Under the pieces are notes generated by a model. The model was not told where the DNA came from and did not search any database. It was given only the letters and a program-made list of their open reading frames with translations. A program made the translations under genes and the position numbers. Below, in pieces: positions 38,507-47,485 of a stretch of DNA of 64,000 nucleotides (position 1 is its first letter; the number at the start of each line of letters is the position of its first letter). Source of the DNA: Longispora fulva (GTDB lineage Bacteria > Actinomycetota > Actinomycetes > Mycobacteriales > Micromonosporaceae); contig NZ_JADOUF010000001.1 in NCBI RefSeq assembly GCF_015751905.1, positions 7,440,001 to 7,504,000 on the forward strand. Reading direction: 5' to 3'.

Positions 38507-38765
38507 AGACCGTTCATTCCGGTACCGCGGCACCCGCCCCGGGTCCGCCGGCGGCCGTGGTGGGCTTCCTCGGACCCTGGCGGCGTTGACGAGGCGCAAT
38601 CCGGGCCGTGGCGGCGTTGACCAGCGTCGTCTACGGGCCGAGGCGGGACTGACCAGGCGTGGTCCTCGGTCCTTGACGGGGCTGACCGGGGCCGGGTTGT
38701 CCACAGGGTCGGTGGTTATCCACAGGGGAGCTGTCGGGGCTCCTGGCGGGATCTAGCTTTCGTCC
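38507..38765 (+). other. Intergenic region with degenerate repeats and two DnaA boxes
   Basis: Four degenerate direct repeats built on GGCGGCGTTGACC begin near 38578, 38609, 38641 and 38675 (31-34 bp apart). They are followed by TTGTCCACA (38697-38705) and TTATCCACA (38716-38724), both exact DnaA-box sequences in the same orientation, 19 bp apart. Candidate comEA -10 TAGCTT is at 38754-38759. Confidence 0.6.
38697..38724 (+). promoter_or_regulatory. Tandem DnaA boxes upstream of comEA
   Basis: TTGTCCACA and TTATCCACA match the actinobacterial and the classical DnaA-box consensus, each followed by GGG. They end 30 nt before the comEA -10 candidate. No AT-rich unwinding region is present, so a regulatory or DnaA-titrating role is likelier than an origin. 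Confidence 0.6.
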
Positions 38766-39881
38766 GTGCCTACCGAAACTCCCGTCTGGGCCGACACGGT
38801 CCGTGCCCGTCTGATCCGCCTCACCGGCTCCGAGCCGTCGCTGTCCACGTCCGGCCCCGACGACGAGGACTGGCCTCCACTGCCGGACATTCCCAACGGT
38901 CCCTTTCCGGTGCGCGGAGGATCCGACGACGGTGCCGCCGTCCCTCTACGTGGGAGGTCTGGCGACGGCGCCGTCGTGGCAGGGCGTGCCGGCCCGGAGC
39001 AGCAGCCGCTCCTCGTGGTCCGGGCCCGTCGTTCGCCCGGAGATCTGGGCGGGCCGGTGGTGACCGTCCATGCCGCCTCGGCCCGGTGGGCTCCGCCGGA
39101 TCCGGTGGCGGCCCAGGGCGGCTGGGATCAGCTGGCCGGCAGGTCTCTGCCAGTTCCGGTCGGCGGATCTCCGCCGGACGACGCCGTGGACTCCAGCCCC
39201 GGGCGGCGACAGGCCCGGGACGACGCCTCGGACTCCAACCTCGGGCGGCGCCAGGTCCGGGACGACGCCGTGGACTCCGGTTTCGACCCGCTCGCCGGCG
39301 GCTCCCTCCTGGAGCGGCTGCGGATCGACCCCGGCCGCCGAGGGGTCCGAGCCCTGGCCGCCGTCGTGCTGCTCGTCGCCCTCGGAGCGGCCGGCGTCGC
39401 GTACTGGAACCGGCCCGAGCCAACTCCCGTCGCCCCGGTCCGCGCCGCGCATCCGTCCCCGACCACGGCGGCGAGCCTCGTGGTGGCCGTGACGGGGAAG
39501 GTGCGCCGGCCCGGTCTCGTCCGGGTGGCCGCGGGCTCCCGGGTCGCCGATGTCGTGGAGGCCGCTGGCGGCGCACTGCCCGACGTGGAGCTCGACGGCC
39601 TGAACCTGGCCCGCAAGGTCACCGACGGCGAGCTGATCGTCGTCGGCGGTCCGGCCCCGGGTGCCCCGGGTGTGCCGGGGGTCCCGCCCGGCAAGGTCAA
39701 CCTCAACACCGCCTCCCCGGCCGAGCTCGACGTGCTGCCCGGGGTCGGGCCGGTCACGGCGCAACGCATCATCGAGTACCGGACGGCACACGGCCCCTTC
39801 GCCGACATCTCGGGACTCCGGCACGTCGAGGGCATCGGCGACGCCCGGTTCGAGCAGCTCAAGGACCTGGTGACGGTGTGA
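38766..39881 (+). CDS. comEA: ComEA-family DNA-binding protein with a long N-terminal arm
   Basis: 371 residues. The first 190 are disordered and contain a 14-residue tandem repeat (DDAVDSSPGRRQAR, DDASDSNLGRRQVR, DDAVDSGFD). One membrane helix lies at about 195-215, then a SLBB domain (VVAVTGKVRRPGLVRVAAGSR) and two helix-hairpin-helix motifs (KVNLNTASPAELDVLPGVGPVTAQRIIEYR). In competent bacteria ComEA receives DNA outside the membrane. The GTG start lies 6 nt after TAGCTT. Overlaps comEC by 4 nt. Confidence 0.92.
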   Translation: MPTETPVWADTVRARLIRLTGSEPSLSTSGPDDEDWPPLPDIPNGPFPVRGGSDDGAAVPLRGRSGDGAVVAGRAGPEQQPLLVVRARRSPGDLGGPVVTVHAASARWAPPDPVAAQGGWDQLAGRSLPVPVGGSPPDDAVDSSPGRRQARDDASDSNLGRRQVRDDAVDSGFDPLAGGSLLERLRIDPGRRGVRALAAVVLLVALGAAGVAYWNRPEPTPVAPVRAAHPSPTTAASLVVAVTGKVRRPGLVRVAAGSRVADVVEAAGGALPDVELDGLNLARKVTDGELIVVGGPAPGAPGVPGVPPGKVNLNTASPAELDVLPGVGPVTAQRIIEYRTAHGPFADISGLRHVEGIGDARFEQLKDLVTV

Positions 39882-42265
39882 CGGCCCCCGTGGACGGCTT
39901 CCCGGTCGACCGAGGCCGGCGGCACGACCTGCGGCTCGCCGGGGCGGCGCTCGGAACGTGGCTGATGTCCTGGGCGGCGCTGAGCCTGCCATGGTCGACC
40001 AGCGCACTCGTCGGGGCCGGCGCGCTCGCCGCGAGCGCCGTCGTGTGCCGCAGCCGCGCGCGGTTCGCCACCGTCCTGGTCGCGGTGCTGCTCGGGGTGG
40101 CGTGCGGGGGCCTGGCCACCGCGGGCCGGACGGTGACCCGGGACAGTCCCGCCGTCGAGCGGGTGGTCCACGACCGGGTGAGCGTGCCGGTGACGCTCGT
40201 GGTGTCCGACGATCCCCGGCTGATGCGCGGTGGCCGCGGCTACGTGATCGCCGCTGACCTGGTCCGGATCGGCGCGCCCGGGGGCGGGCCCCACCCAGTG
40301 GGCCTCGCCGCCCACGAGGGGGAGTCGGTCCTCGCCGAGGGCTCCGAGGTGTCCCTCGACGTGCGGGTGACGGTTCTCGCGACAGGTGACGGCTGGGTCG
40401 GGCTGCTCCCGGGCCAACGGGTGCGGACCATCGCCCGGTTCGCGCCGCCCCGGGGTGGTGACCTGCGCGCCGCGACCCTCAGTACCTCGGGTGCGCCGGA
40501 GTTGCTGGGCGCGGCCCCGTGGTACCAGCGGGGGGCAGGGAATCTGCGCGCCGGTCTCCAGCGGGCCAGCCGGTCCGTCACCGGTCCCGCCGGAGGCCTG
40601 CTTCCCGGGCTGGTCATCGGGGACACCAGCCGACTCGACCCGGCGCTCGCCGAGGATTTCAAAGCCACCGGTTTGACCCACTTGGTCGCTGTTTCCGGTG
40701 CCAACTGCGCCATCATGATCGGCTGTGTGCTGTTCGCCGCGGCCTGGTGCCGGGCCGGCCCCCGGACCACCGCCGTCCTCGGCGCGCTCGCACTGGTCGG
40801 GTTCGTGCTGCTCGCCCGGCCGTCGCCCAGTGTGCTGCGGGCGGCGGCGATGGGCACCCTCGGGCTGGTCGGCCTGGCGTCCGGCCGGGCCCGGGCCGCG
40901 GTGCCGGCCCTCGCCGCCGGGGTGCTGGCCCTCGTCGTCCTCGACCCGGAACTGGCCGGGGACATGGGCTTCGCGCTGTCCGTCGCCGCGACGGGCGGGT
41001 TGCTGCTCCTCGCGCCGGGCTGGAGGGACGCGCTCCGTCGCCGCGGCGTGCCGGCCGGGCTCGCCGAGGCGCTCGCCGTGCCCGCCGCGGCCCAGGTCGC
41101 CTGTGGCCCGCTGATCGCGGTGCTGTCGTCCTCGGTGAGCCTCGTCGCCGTGCCCGCGAACCTTTTCGCCGAGCAGGCGGTCGCCCCGGCCACGGTTCTC
41201 GGCGTCGCCGCCGCGCTGCTGTCCCCGGTCTGGCCGGACGGGGCGTCGTTCGTCGCCTGGCTCGCCGGTTGGGCCGCCCGGTGGCTGGTGCTCGTCGCCC
41301 GCACCGGGGCGGGGGTGCCGGCCGGATCGGTGCCCTGGCCGGGCGGTGCGACCGGTGGTCTGCTGCTCGGCGCGCTCACCCTCGCGCTGCTGTGCGCCGG
41401 CCGGTACCGCACGGTCCGCCGTCTCGTCGTCGTCACGACGCTCGGTGTGGCGCTCGGGGCTGTACCGGTCCGGTTGATCGCCCCGGGCTGGCCGCCGCCC
41501 GGCTGGGTGTTCGTCGCCTGCGACGTGGGGCAGGGTGACGCGCTCGTCCTGCGCGCCGGGGACGGCGAGGCGGTCCTCGTGGACGCCGGACCCGACCCGG
41601 ACAAGGTCGACGGGTGCCTGCGCCGGCTCGGCGTGCACACCGTGGCACTCCTCGTCGTCAGCCACTTCCACGCCGACCACGTCGACGGGCTCCCCGGGGT
41701 CCTGCCCGGCCGCCGGCTCGGGGCTGTCCTGGCGCCCGAGTTCGCCGAGCCCGGGGCGGGGGTCCAGGTGGTGCGGGCCGTCGCGGGGCGGGCCGGCGCG
41801 GCGGTCAGTACCCCGCAGACCGGAGCGGACCTCCAGATCGGAGACGTGCGGCTGCACGTGCTCGGGCCGACCCGACGCCTGACCGGCACCCGCAGCGACC
41901 CCAACGAGAACTCCCTGGTGGTCCTGGCCACGGTGCGCGGCGTGCGGATCCTGCTCGCCGGGGACGCGGAGACGGAGGAACAGCACGAGCTGGCGGGGCT
42001 CGACATGCGCGCGGACGTGCTCAAGGTGGCCCACCACGGCAGCGCGTACCAGGATCCGGCGTTCCTGGCCGCCGTCGGCCCCGCCGTGGCCGTGGTCTCC
42101 GTGGGCGTCGGCAACGGGTACGGGCACCCCAACCAGGGCGTTCTCGACACTCTGGGCGGCGGGGGAGCCCAGGTGGCGCGCACCGACCGCGACGGCGACA
42201 TCGCGGTGTCCGCCGACCGCGACGGCGCCCTCAGCGTGACCCGCCGCACCGGCCACCCGCCGTAG
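39878..42265 (+). CDS. comEC: ComEC/Rec2-family DNA uptake channel protein
   Basis: Membrane channel that carries single-stranded DNA into the cell in transformable bacteria. 795 residues: N-terminal helices, an OB-like external segment, the Competence domain core (GLLPGLVIGDTSRLDPALAEDFKATGLTHLVAVSG) with multiple membrane helices, and a C-terminal metallo-beta-lactamase-fold domain (SHFHADHVDGLPG at about 594, AHHGSAYQDP). GTG 39878 overlaps the comEA stop. Many actinobacteria keep these genes without known competence. Confidence 0.93.
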   Translation: MTAPVDGFPVDRGRRHDLRLAGAALGTWLMSWAALSLPWSTSALVGAGALAASAVVCRSRARFATVLVAVLLGVACGGLATAGRTVTRDSPAVERVVHDRVSVPVTLVVSDDPRLMRGGRGYVIAADLVRIGAPGGGPHPVGLAAHEGESVLAEGSEVSLDVRVTVLATGDGWVGLLPGQRVRTIARFAPPRGGDLRAATLSTSGAPELLGAAPWYQRGAGNLRAGLQRASRSVTGPAGGLLPGLVIGDTSRLDPALAEDFKATGLTHLVAVSGANCAIMIGCVLFAAAWCRAGPRTTAVLGALALVGFVLLARPSPSVLRAAAMGTLGLVGLASGRARAAVPALAAGVLALVVLDPELAGDMGFALSVAATGGLLLLAPGWRDALRRRGVPAGLAEALAVPAAAQVACGPLIAVLSSSVSLVAVPANLFAEQAVAPATVLGVAAALLSPVWPDGASFVAWLAGWAARWLVLVARTGAGVPAGSVPWPGGATGGLLLGALTLALLCAGRYRTVRRLVVVTTLGVALGAVPVRLIAPGWPPPGWVFVACDVGQGDALVLRAGDGEAVLVDAGPDPDKVDGCLRRLGVHTVALLVVSHFHADHVDGLPGVLPGRRLGAVLAPEFAEPGAGVQVVRAVAGRAGAAVSTPQTGADLQIGDVRLHVLGPTRRLTGTRSDPNENSLVVLATVRGVRILLAGDAETEEQHELAGLDMRADVLKVAHHGSAYQDPAFLAAVGPAVAVVSVGVGNGYGHPNQGVLDTLGGGGAQVARTDRDGDIAVSADRDGALSVTRRTGHPP

Positions 42266-42377
42266 CCATCGCGACGCCCGGGACGGGCGGGAGCACCCGG
42301 GTGAGGGGCGGGGCAGTCGGGTATCGGCACGACCCGGGTACTCGGCGGACCCGCCCCGGGCATGGGACGATGGCCGG

Positions 42378-43346
42378 GTGAGCACTGCGGCTAGCGGCAC
42401 CCTCAGGCTGATCCTCGGCGACGAAGAGTTCCTGGCGTCCCGGGCGGTCGCCGCCACCGTGCGCGCGGCCCGGGACGCGGAGCCGGACGCGGACATCCGG
42501 GAGTACGACGCCGGAGACCTCGCCTCGGGCGCGCTCGCCGAGGCGGTCAGCCCGTCCCTGTTCGGCGGACGGCGGGTGCTCGTCCTCCGCAACGGCCAGG
42601 ACGCCAAGAAGGACCTGATCGCCACCGTGCTCGCGTACGCCAAGAGCCCGGACCCCGACGTGTGCCTCGTCGTCACCCACCTGGGCGGGGCGAAGGGCAA
42701 GGCCCTCGCCGACGGCCTGAAGTCGGCCGGGGCCGAGATCGTGCCCGCCGCGAAGGTCACCAAGCCCCGGGAGCGGCTCGCCTTCGTCCGCGACGAGATC
42801 CGCCGGGCCGGCGGTTCCTGCCCGGAGGACGCCGCCGAGGCCCTGCTGTCCGCCGTCGGGAACGACCTGCGCGAACTCGCCTCGGCCTGTTCGCAGCTGG
42901 TCGCCGACACCGGCGGCAAGATCACGCTCGACGTCGTGCACCGGTACTACCGCGGCCGGGCCGAGGTCAGCGGCTTCACGGTCGCCGACGCCGCGGTGAT
43001 CGGCGACGCGCCCGGCGCGCTGGAGGCGTTGCGCTGGGCGCTGGCCGTCGGGGTCGACCCGGTGCCGATCGCCGACGCGCTCGCCGACGGGGTGCGTTCC
43101 GTGGCCAGGGTCGCCGGAGCGACCGGTAGCGGCTACCAGCTGGCGAGTTCGCTCGGCATGCCACCCTGGAAGGTCGAGCGCGCCCAGCGCCAGGCGCGGG
43201 GCTGGACCCCGGAGGGCCTGGTCACGGCGATGCGGGCCGCCGCGCGGGTCAACGCTGACGTGAAGGGCGGCGCGGACGACCGGGCGTACGCACTGGAGAG
43301 AGCCGTCCTCGCCGTCGCCCAGGCCCGCCGTGGAGCCGGCCGATGA
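42378..43346 (+). CDS. holA: DNA polymerase III delta subunit
   Basis: Part of the clamp loader; opens the sliding clamp. 322 residues with the HolA features LILGDEEFLASRAV at the N-terminus, a VCLVVTHLGGAKGKALADGLKSAGAEIV strand-helix, and a C-terminal collar domain (WKVERAQRQARGW). It follows comEA-comEC, the standard actinobacterial order. GTG 42378 has no clear ribosome binding site. Confidence 0.93.
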   Translation: MSTAASGTLRLILGDEEFLASRAVAATVRAARDAEPDADIREYDAGDLASGALAEAVSPSLFGGRRVLVLRNGQDAKKDLIATVLAYAKSPDPDVCLVVTHLGGAKGKALADGLKSAGAEIVPAAKVTKPRERLAFVRDEIRRAGGSCPEDAAEALLSAVGNDLRELASACSQLVADTGGKITLDVVHRYYRGRAEVSGFTVADAAVIGDAPGALEALRWALAVGVDPVPIADALADGVRSVARVAGATGSGYQLASSLGMPPWKVERAQRQARGWTPEGLVTAMRAAARVNADVKGGADDRAYALERAVLAVAQARRGAGR

Positions 43347-43395
43347 CCCGCCCCCGTCGTGCCCGCCGCGCCCAGCCCGCCCCCGGAGGCGCCCG

Positions 43396-43842
43396 GTGAT
43401 CCGAACGCACCCCGCGCACCGCCCGCTGTACGCCCGCGTCCTGCGCCTGCGTCACCTGCGCCCCGGTGGCCTGATGTGCTTCCTGCTCCTGGAAGGCTCG
43501 GTCCTGCTCGCGGTCCTGCTGTCCATGGCCGAGCTGGTCACCTGGTGGTCCCTCGTCGTGCTGCCCGTCGTCGTCGCCGTCATGGTCAAGGTCAACGACG
43601 TCATCGCCGGGGCCACCCGGAGCCAGCAACCCCCGCCGGCCGTCGGTCTGGCCCGGGTCGACGGCGACCCGCAGCTCCAGGAAGCGCAGACGGTCCCGGG
43701 GCTGTCCGGTTCCGGCGAGGTCCCGGCCCAGTGGTCGAGCGACCGCTCAGTGCCCCGCAGGGGTGGCCCGGCGCGGCAGCGGCCCCACGAGCCGGAGAAC
43801 GTCCGCGCGGCACGCAAGTCGGACGCCCGCCGCTTCGACTAG
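43396..43842 (+). CDS. Small two-helix membrane protein
   Basis: 148 residues. Two membrane helices (GLMCFLLLEGSVLLAVLLSMAEL and WWSLVVLPVVVAVMVKVNDVIAG) are followed by a disordered, positively charged C-terminal tail of about 75 residues. GTG 43396 follows GGAGG (43384-43388) by 7 nt. It lies 49 nt after holA on the same strand. Unnamed family, apparently restricted to this group of actinobacteria; function unknown. Confidence 0.75.
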   Translation: MIRTHPAHRPLYARVLRLRHLRPGGLMCFLLLEGSVLLAVLLSMAELVTWWSLVVLPVVVAVMVKVNDVIAGATRSQQPPPAVGLARVDGDPQLQEAQTVPGLSGSGEVPAQWSSDRSVPRRGGPARQRPHEPENVRAARKSDARRFD

Positions 43843-44018
43843 CGCCCCTGGCACGATGCTCAGCCGGGCGCCCGAGGGCTGCGGCCGATCTCGCCCGGGG
43901 CCATCGGGGCGTCCAGCTGCACCCGCGCGCCCAGGAGTTCGAGATCCGCTCTGACCTGGACACCCGGGGCTCCAGCCGATGCGCGCCGGAGCAGGAACCA
44001 CCGTAAGCGTCATAGGGG

Positions 44019-44639
44019 TTACAGGGGTTTTGCGCCCAAGGTGGTGAGAATCTCCCGGAGAGTCACGATCTCCTTCTGCTGGCCGGCCTTCATCGCCGTC
44101 GCCAGCCGGGTGACCTCCGGGTCGTCGGTGGCCTTCAGGATCCCGTCGACCATGTGGATGCCGCCGAGATGGTGCCGCAGCATCAGCTGGCAGACCAGGA
44201 TGTCGAACGCGGGCCCGGTGGCCGCGCGCAGTTCGGTGAGTTCCGCCGGGGTGGCCATGCCGGGCATCAGGCCGTTGACCAGCAGGCCCGAGCCGTCGGG
44301 CATCCAGGCCATCCGGGGGCGGCTGCCGGTGGGGAGCAGGTCCCAGTCGATCAGCCAGGCGCTCATGGTGCCGATCTGGGCTTCCTGGGTGAGCGCGATG
44401 TCGTAGCCGAGGTTCTTCAGGTCGGGGGTCGTCGCCCGGTCGTAGGCGAGCATGGCGATCTCGACGGCCTGGGCGTGGTGGCTGGACATGTCCCGCGCGA
44501 AACCGGCCTCCGGGGAGTCGTCGCCGGGGTGGCTGGGCCAGAACTGGGCGAGCGCGAAGCCGGTGGCCAGGGCGAGGACGGCCGCCAGCAGGACGAGGGG
44601 CCAGCGGCGGGCCCGCGGGGGCGTGGTCACGTCACTCAT
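44019..44639 (-). CDS. DUF305 protein
   Basis: 206 residues. One N-terminal membrane helix (WPLVLLAAVLALATGFALAQF) anchors an extracellular helical bundle. Two histidine motifs, SSHHAQAVEIA and RHHLGGIHMVDGIL, each with methionines nearby, are the DUF305 hallmarks and suggest copper or other metal binding. ATG 44639 follows GGTGGAG. Located next to a DUF3105 gene on the same strand, a pairing common in actinobacteria. Confidence 0.9.
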   Translation of the reverse strand: MSDVTTPPRARRWPLVLLAAVLALATGFALAQFWPSHPGDDSPEAGFARDMSSHHAQAVEIAMLAYDRATTPDLKNLGYDIALTQEAQIGTMSAWLIDWDLLPTGSRPRMAWMPDGSGLLVNGLMPGMATPAELTELRAATGPAFDILVCQLMLRHHLGGIHMVDGILKATDDPEVTRLATAMKAGQQKEIVTLREILTTLGAKPL

Positions 44640-44826
44640 GGTCTCCACCTTAGGTTCCCGTCCCGGGACCGTCGCGTCCGCCGAAGGTGCGTCCTCCGGG
44701 GGTCTGTCGCGCGGCGGCCGATGGCCGCGCCGCGCATCGAGCCGGCCCCACCCATCCGGGCGACGGCCACCTCACGCGTGGAACCGGCCGCCACCCCACC
44801 AGGGGCGACGGCCGGTCATCTCACAC

Positions 44827-45735
44827 CTACGGGGTCGCGCTCGGAGCCGGAGTGCCCGACGGGGCCGCGCTCGGCACCGGCGTCTGCGGGTCGGCGCCGC
44901 CCTGCGGGGTGGTGCCGGTCGCCGTGGTCCCGCCGGAGCACACCGCGCCGGGCTCGACGCTGGCGTTCTTCCGCAGCGCCTTGATGAAGTCGTCGATCCG
45001 GCTGTCGGAGGCCGAGTTCACCTTGAGCTGCCAGCCCCAGGCCTGCAGCGAGATGGGGCTGCCCTGGTTCGGGAAGGGGCTGAGCAGGGTGTACTCGTTG
45101 CCCTGGACCTTCGACGTCAGCTTCTTGATGTCGTCGGGGGAGACGGAGGCCGGGTCGTAGGTGACCCAGACGGCACCGTGCTCCATGCTGTGGGTGGCGT
45201 GCTCGCTGGCGATCTGCTGGGGGTAGACGTCGCCCATGCAGTTCTGCCAGATGCCGTTGTGGTTGCCGCCGACGGACGGGGTGGCGAAGTACTTGACGAG
45301 GCCCTGGACGTGGTTGCCGTTGCCGGCAGCCAACTCCTTCTCGTTGGTCTTATGCCAGTCGACGATGCCGTCGATGCCCCGGGCCTTCTCCTCCCAGGTC
45401 TTGGAGCCCTGGATGGCCTGCACCGTGCCGTACCCGATGATGCCGACGACGATGAGGCCCACGATGGTGAACATCGCGATGCTGCCCCAGTTCTTCTGCT
45501 GGTTGACCTTCACCGGGGCGAACGACTTGCCCTTCGCGCCTTTTGCCCCCTTACCAGCGGGTTTGGCCGGTGGGCGCTGGGCGCCCTTCTTGGGAGCGCC
45601 GGCCGACCGCTTGGGTGCCGCCGAGGCCTTGGGGGCGTCGGCGGCGGAGGACGTGCCCGGCTCGCCCGTGGAGGCCTTGGACGGCAGCTTGTCGCCGGGC
45701 TTGCGCGGCTCGCCGGACGGGGTGGTGATGCTCAT
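44827..45735 (-). CDS. DUF3105 membrane protein
   Basis: 302 residues. The first 85 are Lys/Ala/Pro-rich and cytoplasmic; a membrane helix follows (about 90-112, [19 protein letters not shown]); then an extracellular domain with [38 protein letters not shown], the conserved His/Glu-rich core of DUF3105. A Thr/Pro/Ala tail ends it. It lies upstream of the DUF305 gene. Both families carry clustered histidines, so a shared metal-related role is plausible but not shown. Divergent from argS. Confidence 0.9.
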   Translation of the reverse strand: MSITTPSGEPRKPGDKLPSKASTGEPGTSSAADAPKASAAPKRSAGAPKKGAQRPPAKPAGKGAKGAKGKSFAPVKVNQQKNWGSIAMFTIVGLIVVGIIGYGTVQAIQGSKTWEEKARGIDGIVDWHKTNEKELAAGNGNHVQGLVKYFATPSVGGNHNGIWQNCMGDVYPQQIASEHATHSMEHGAVWVTYDPASVSPDDIKKLTSKVQGNEYTLLSPFPNQGSPISLQAWGWQLKVNSASDSRIDDFIKALRKNASVEPGAVCSGGTTATGTTPQGGADPQTPVPSAAPSGTPAPSATP

Positions 45736-45833
45736 CGAGTTCCTCGTCAGGGTGTCGAAGGGGTGGTCGTCGGCATTCCCAGCAGGTGGTACCGCCGGAT
45801 AGGTCGCCGTCGAGGGTCGAAGCTTACCCCCCG

Positions 45834-45839
45834 TATCAT
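45834..45839 (+). promoter_or_regulatory. Candidate argS -10 (leaderless)
   Basis: TATCAT ends 6 nt before the argS GTG at 45846. It would drive argS-lysA-hom-thrC. Confidence 0.5.
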
Positions 45840-45845
45840 GTTCGG

Positions 45846-47483
45846 GTGACTCCCGCAAAGCTAGCCGAAGCTGTCCTGACCGCCGCCCACGCCGTTTTCG
45901 TCGCGCGTGGGCTGGATGCCGCCTTGCTGCCGGCGACGGCGACGGTGGAGCGACCGAGGAGTCCTGAGCACGGCGATTACGCGTCGAATCTGGCCATGCA
46001 GGTGGCGAAGAAGGCCGGCGTGAACCCGCGCGATCTGGCGACCGACCTTGTTAACGAATTGGTAAAGGCCGACGGGGTCGCCAGCGCGGAGATCGCCGGT
46101 CCCGGCTTCATCAACATCAGGGTGGACGCGGCGGCCGTCGGGGAGCTCGCCCGGACGATCGTGACGGCGGGGGCCGACTACGGCACCGGCGACGTGCTCG
46201 CCGGCCAGAACATCAACCTGGAGTTCGTCTCGGCGAACCCGACCGGCCCGGTGCACATCGGCGCGGTCCGGTGGGCGGCCGTCGGCGACGCGCTGTCCCG
46301 GCTGCTGCGCGCGTCCGGCGCGAGCGTGACGAACGAGTACTACTTCAACGACGCCGGCTCCCAGATCGACCGGTTCGCCCGGTCCCTGCTGGCCGCGGCG
46401 AACGGCGAGGAGATCCCCGAGGACGGGTACGTCGGGGAGTACATCACCGACATCGCCACCACGATCCGCGCGCAGCATCCGGACGCCAACGACGTGGAGA
46501 CGTTCCGCACCCACGGCGTCGAGCTGATGTTCGCGGAGATCAAGCAGTCCCTGGCCGACTTCGGCGTGCACTTCGACGTGTACTTCAACGAGAAGGACCT
46601 GCACAACAAGGGCGAGCTCGACGCGGCGCTGAAGCGGCTGACGGACCAGGGCAACACGTTCGAGCGCGACGGCGCGGTCTGGGTGCGCACGAGCGACTTC
46701 GGCGACGACAAGGACCGGGTGATCCGCAAGTCCGACGGCGACTGGACGTACTTCGCCGCCGACTGCGCCTACTACCTCGACAAGCGCGAGCGGGGCTTCA
46801 CCAAGGTCGTCATCATGCTGGGCGCCGACCACCACGGCTACGTGGGCCGGCTGCGGGCCATGGTGTCCTGCTTCGGCGACAACCCGGACGAGACGCTCGA
46901 GGTGCCGATCGGCCAGATGGTGAACCTGGTGCGCGACGGCCAGCCGGTGCGGATGTCGAAGCGGGCTGGCACGATCGTGCTGCTCGCGGACCTGGTGGAG
47001 GCGCTGGGCGTGGACGCGTCGCGGTACGCGCTGGCCCGGTACTCCAGCGACTCGAACATCGACCTGGACATCGACCTGTGGACGAGCGCGAGCCGGGAGA
47101 ACCCGGTGTACCGGGTGCAGTACGTGGCCGCCCGGACCGCCAGCGTCGCCCGCAACGCCGCCGAGCTGGGCCTGGACCGGGGCGAGTTCGACCCGGCCCT
47201 GCTCGGGCACGAGAAGGAGCACGAGCTGCTCAAGGCGCTCGGCGACTACCCGGCGACCGTGGCCGCCGCCGCCGACCTGCGCGCCCCGCACCGGCTCGCG
47301 CACTACCTGGAGGAGCTGGCCGGCACCTACCACCGGTGGTATGACGTGTGCCGGGTGCTGCCGATGGGCGACGAGCCGGCCACGGACACGAACCGGGCCC
47401 GGCTGTGGCTCAACGACGCGACCCGCACCGTCATCGCCAACGGCCTCGGCCTGCTCGGCGTGACCGCCCCTGAGCGGATGTAG
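45846..47483 (+). CDS. argS: Arginyl-tRNA synthetase
   Basis: Charges tRNA-Arg. 545 residues: the Arg-specific N-terminal domain ([20 protein letters not shown]), HIGH motif as [10 protein letters not shown] (about 132), [10 protein letters not shown] in the KMSKS position, and a DALR anticodon-binding C-terminus. GTG 45846 is supported by the -10 six nt upstream; it starts directly with [10 protein letters not shown]. First gene of the argS-lysA-hom-thrC cluster, a typical actinobacterial grouping. Confidence 0.97.
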   Translation: MTPAKLAEAVLTAAHAVFVARGLDAALLPATATVERPRSPEHGDYASNLAMQVAKKAGVNPRDLATDLVNELVKADGVASAEIAGPGFINIRVDAAAVGELARTIVTAGADYGTGDVLAGQNINLEFVSANPTGPVHIGAVRWAAVGDALSRLLRASGASVTNEYYFNDAGSQIDRFARSLLAAANGEEIPEDGYVGEYITDIATTIRAQHPDANDVETFRTHGVELMFAEIKQSLADFGVHFDVYFNEKDLHNKGELDAALKRLTDQGNTFERDGAVWVRTSDFGDDKDRVIRKSDGDWTYFAADCAYYLDKRERGFTKVVIMLGADHHGYVGRLRAMVSCFGDNPDETLEVPIGQMVNLVRDGQPVRMSKRAGTIVLLADLVEALGVDASRYALARYSSDSNIDLDIDLWTSASRENPVYRVQYVAARTASVARNAAELGLDRGEFDPALLGHEKEHELLKALGDYPATVAAAADLRAPHRLAHYLEELAGTYHRWYDVCRVLPMGDEPATDTNRARLWLNDATRTVIANGLGLLGVTAPERM

Positions 47484-47485
47484 TC

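Noticed and set aside
38578-38724. Possible replication origin (iteron-like repeats plus DnaA boxes)
   Set aside because: Only two boxes, no AT-rich region and no dnaA/dnaN/parAB nearby. Kept as a regulatory finding instead.
39086-39877. Extension of the comEC frame across comEA
   Set aside because: It is the shifted frame of comEA; GTG 39878 overlaps the comEA stop in the usual way.
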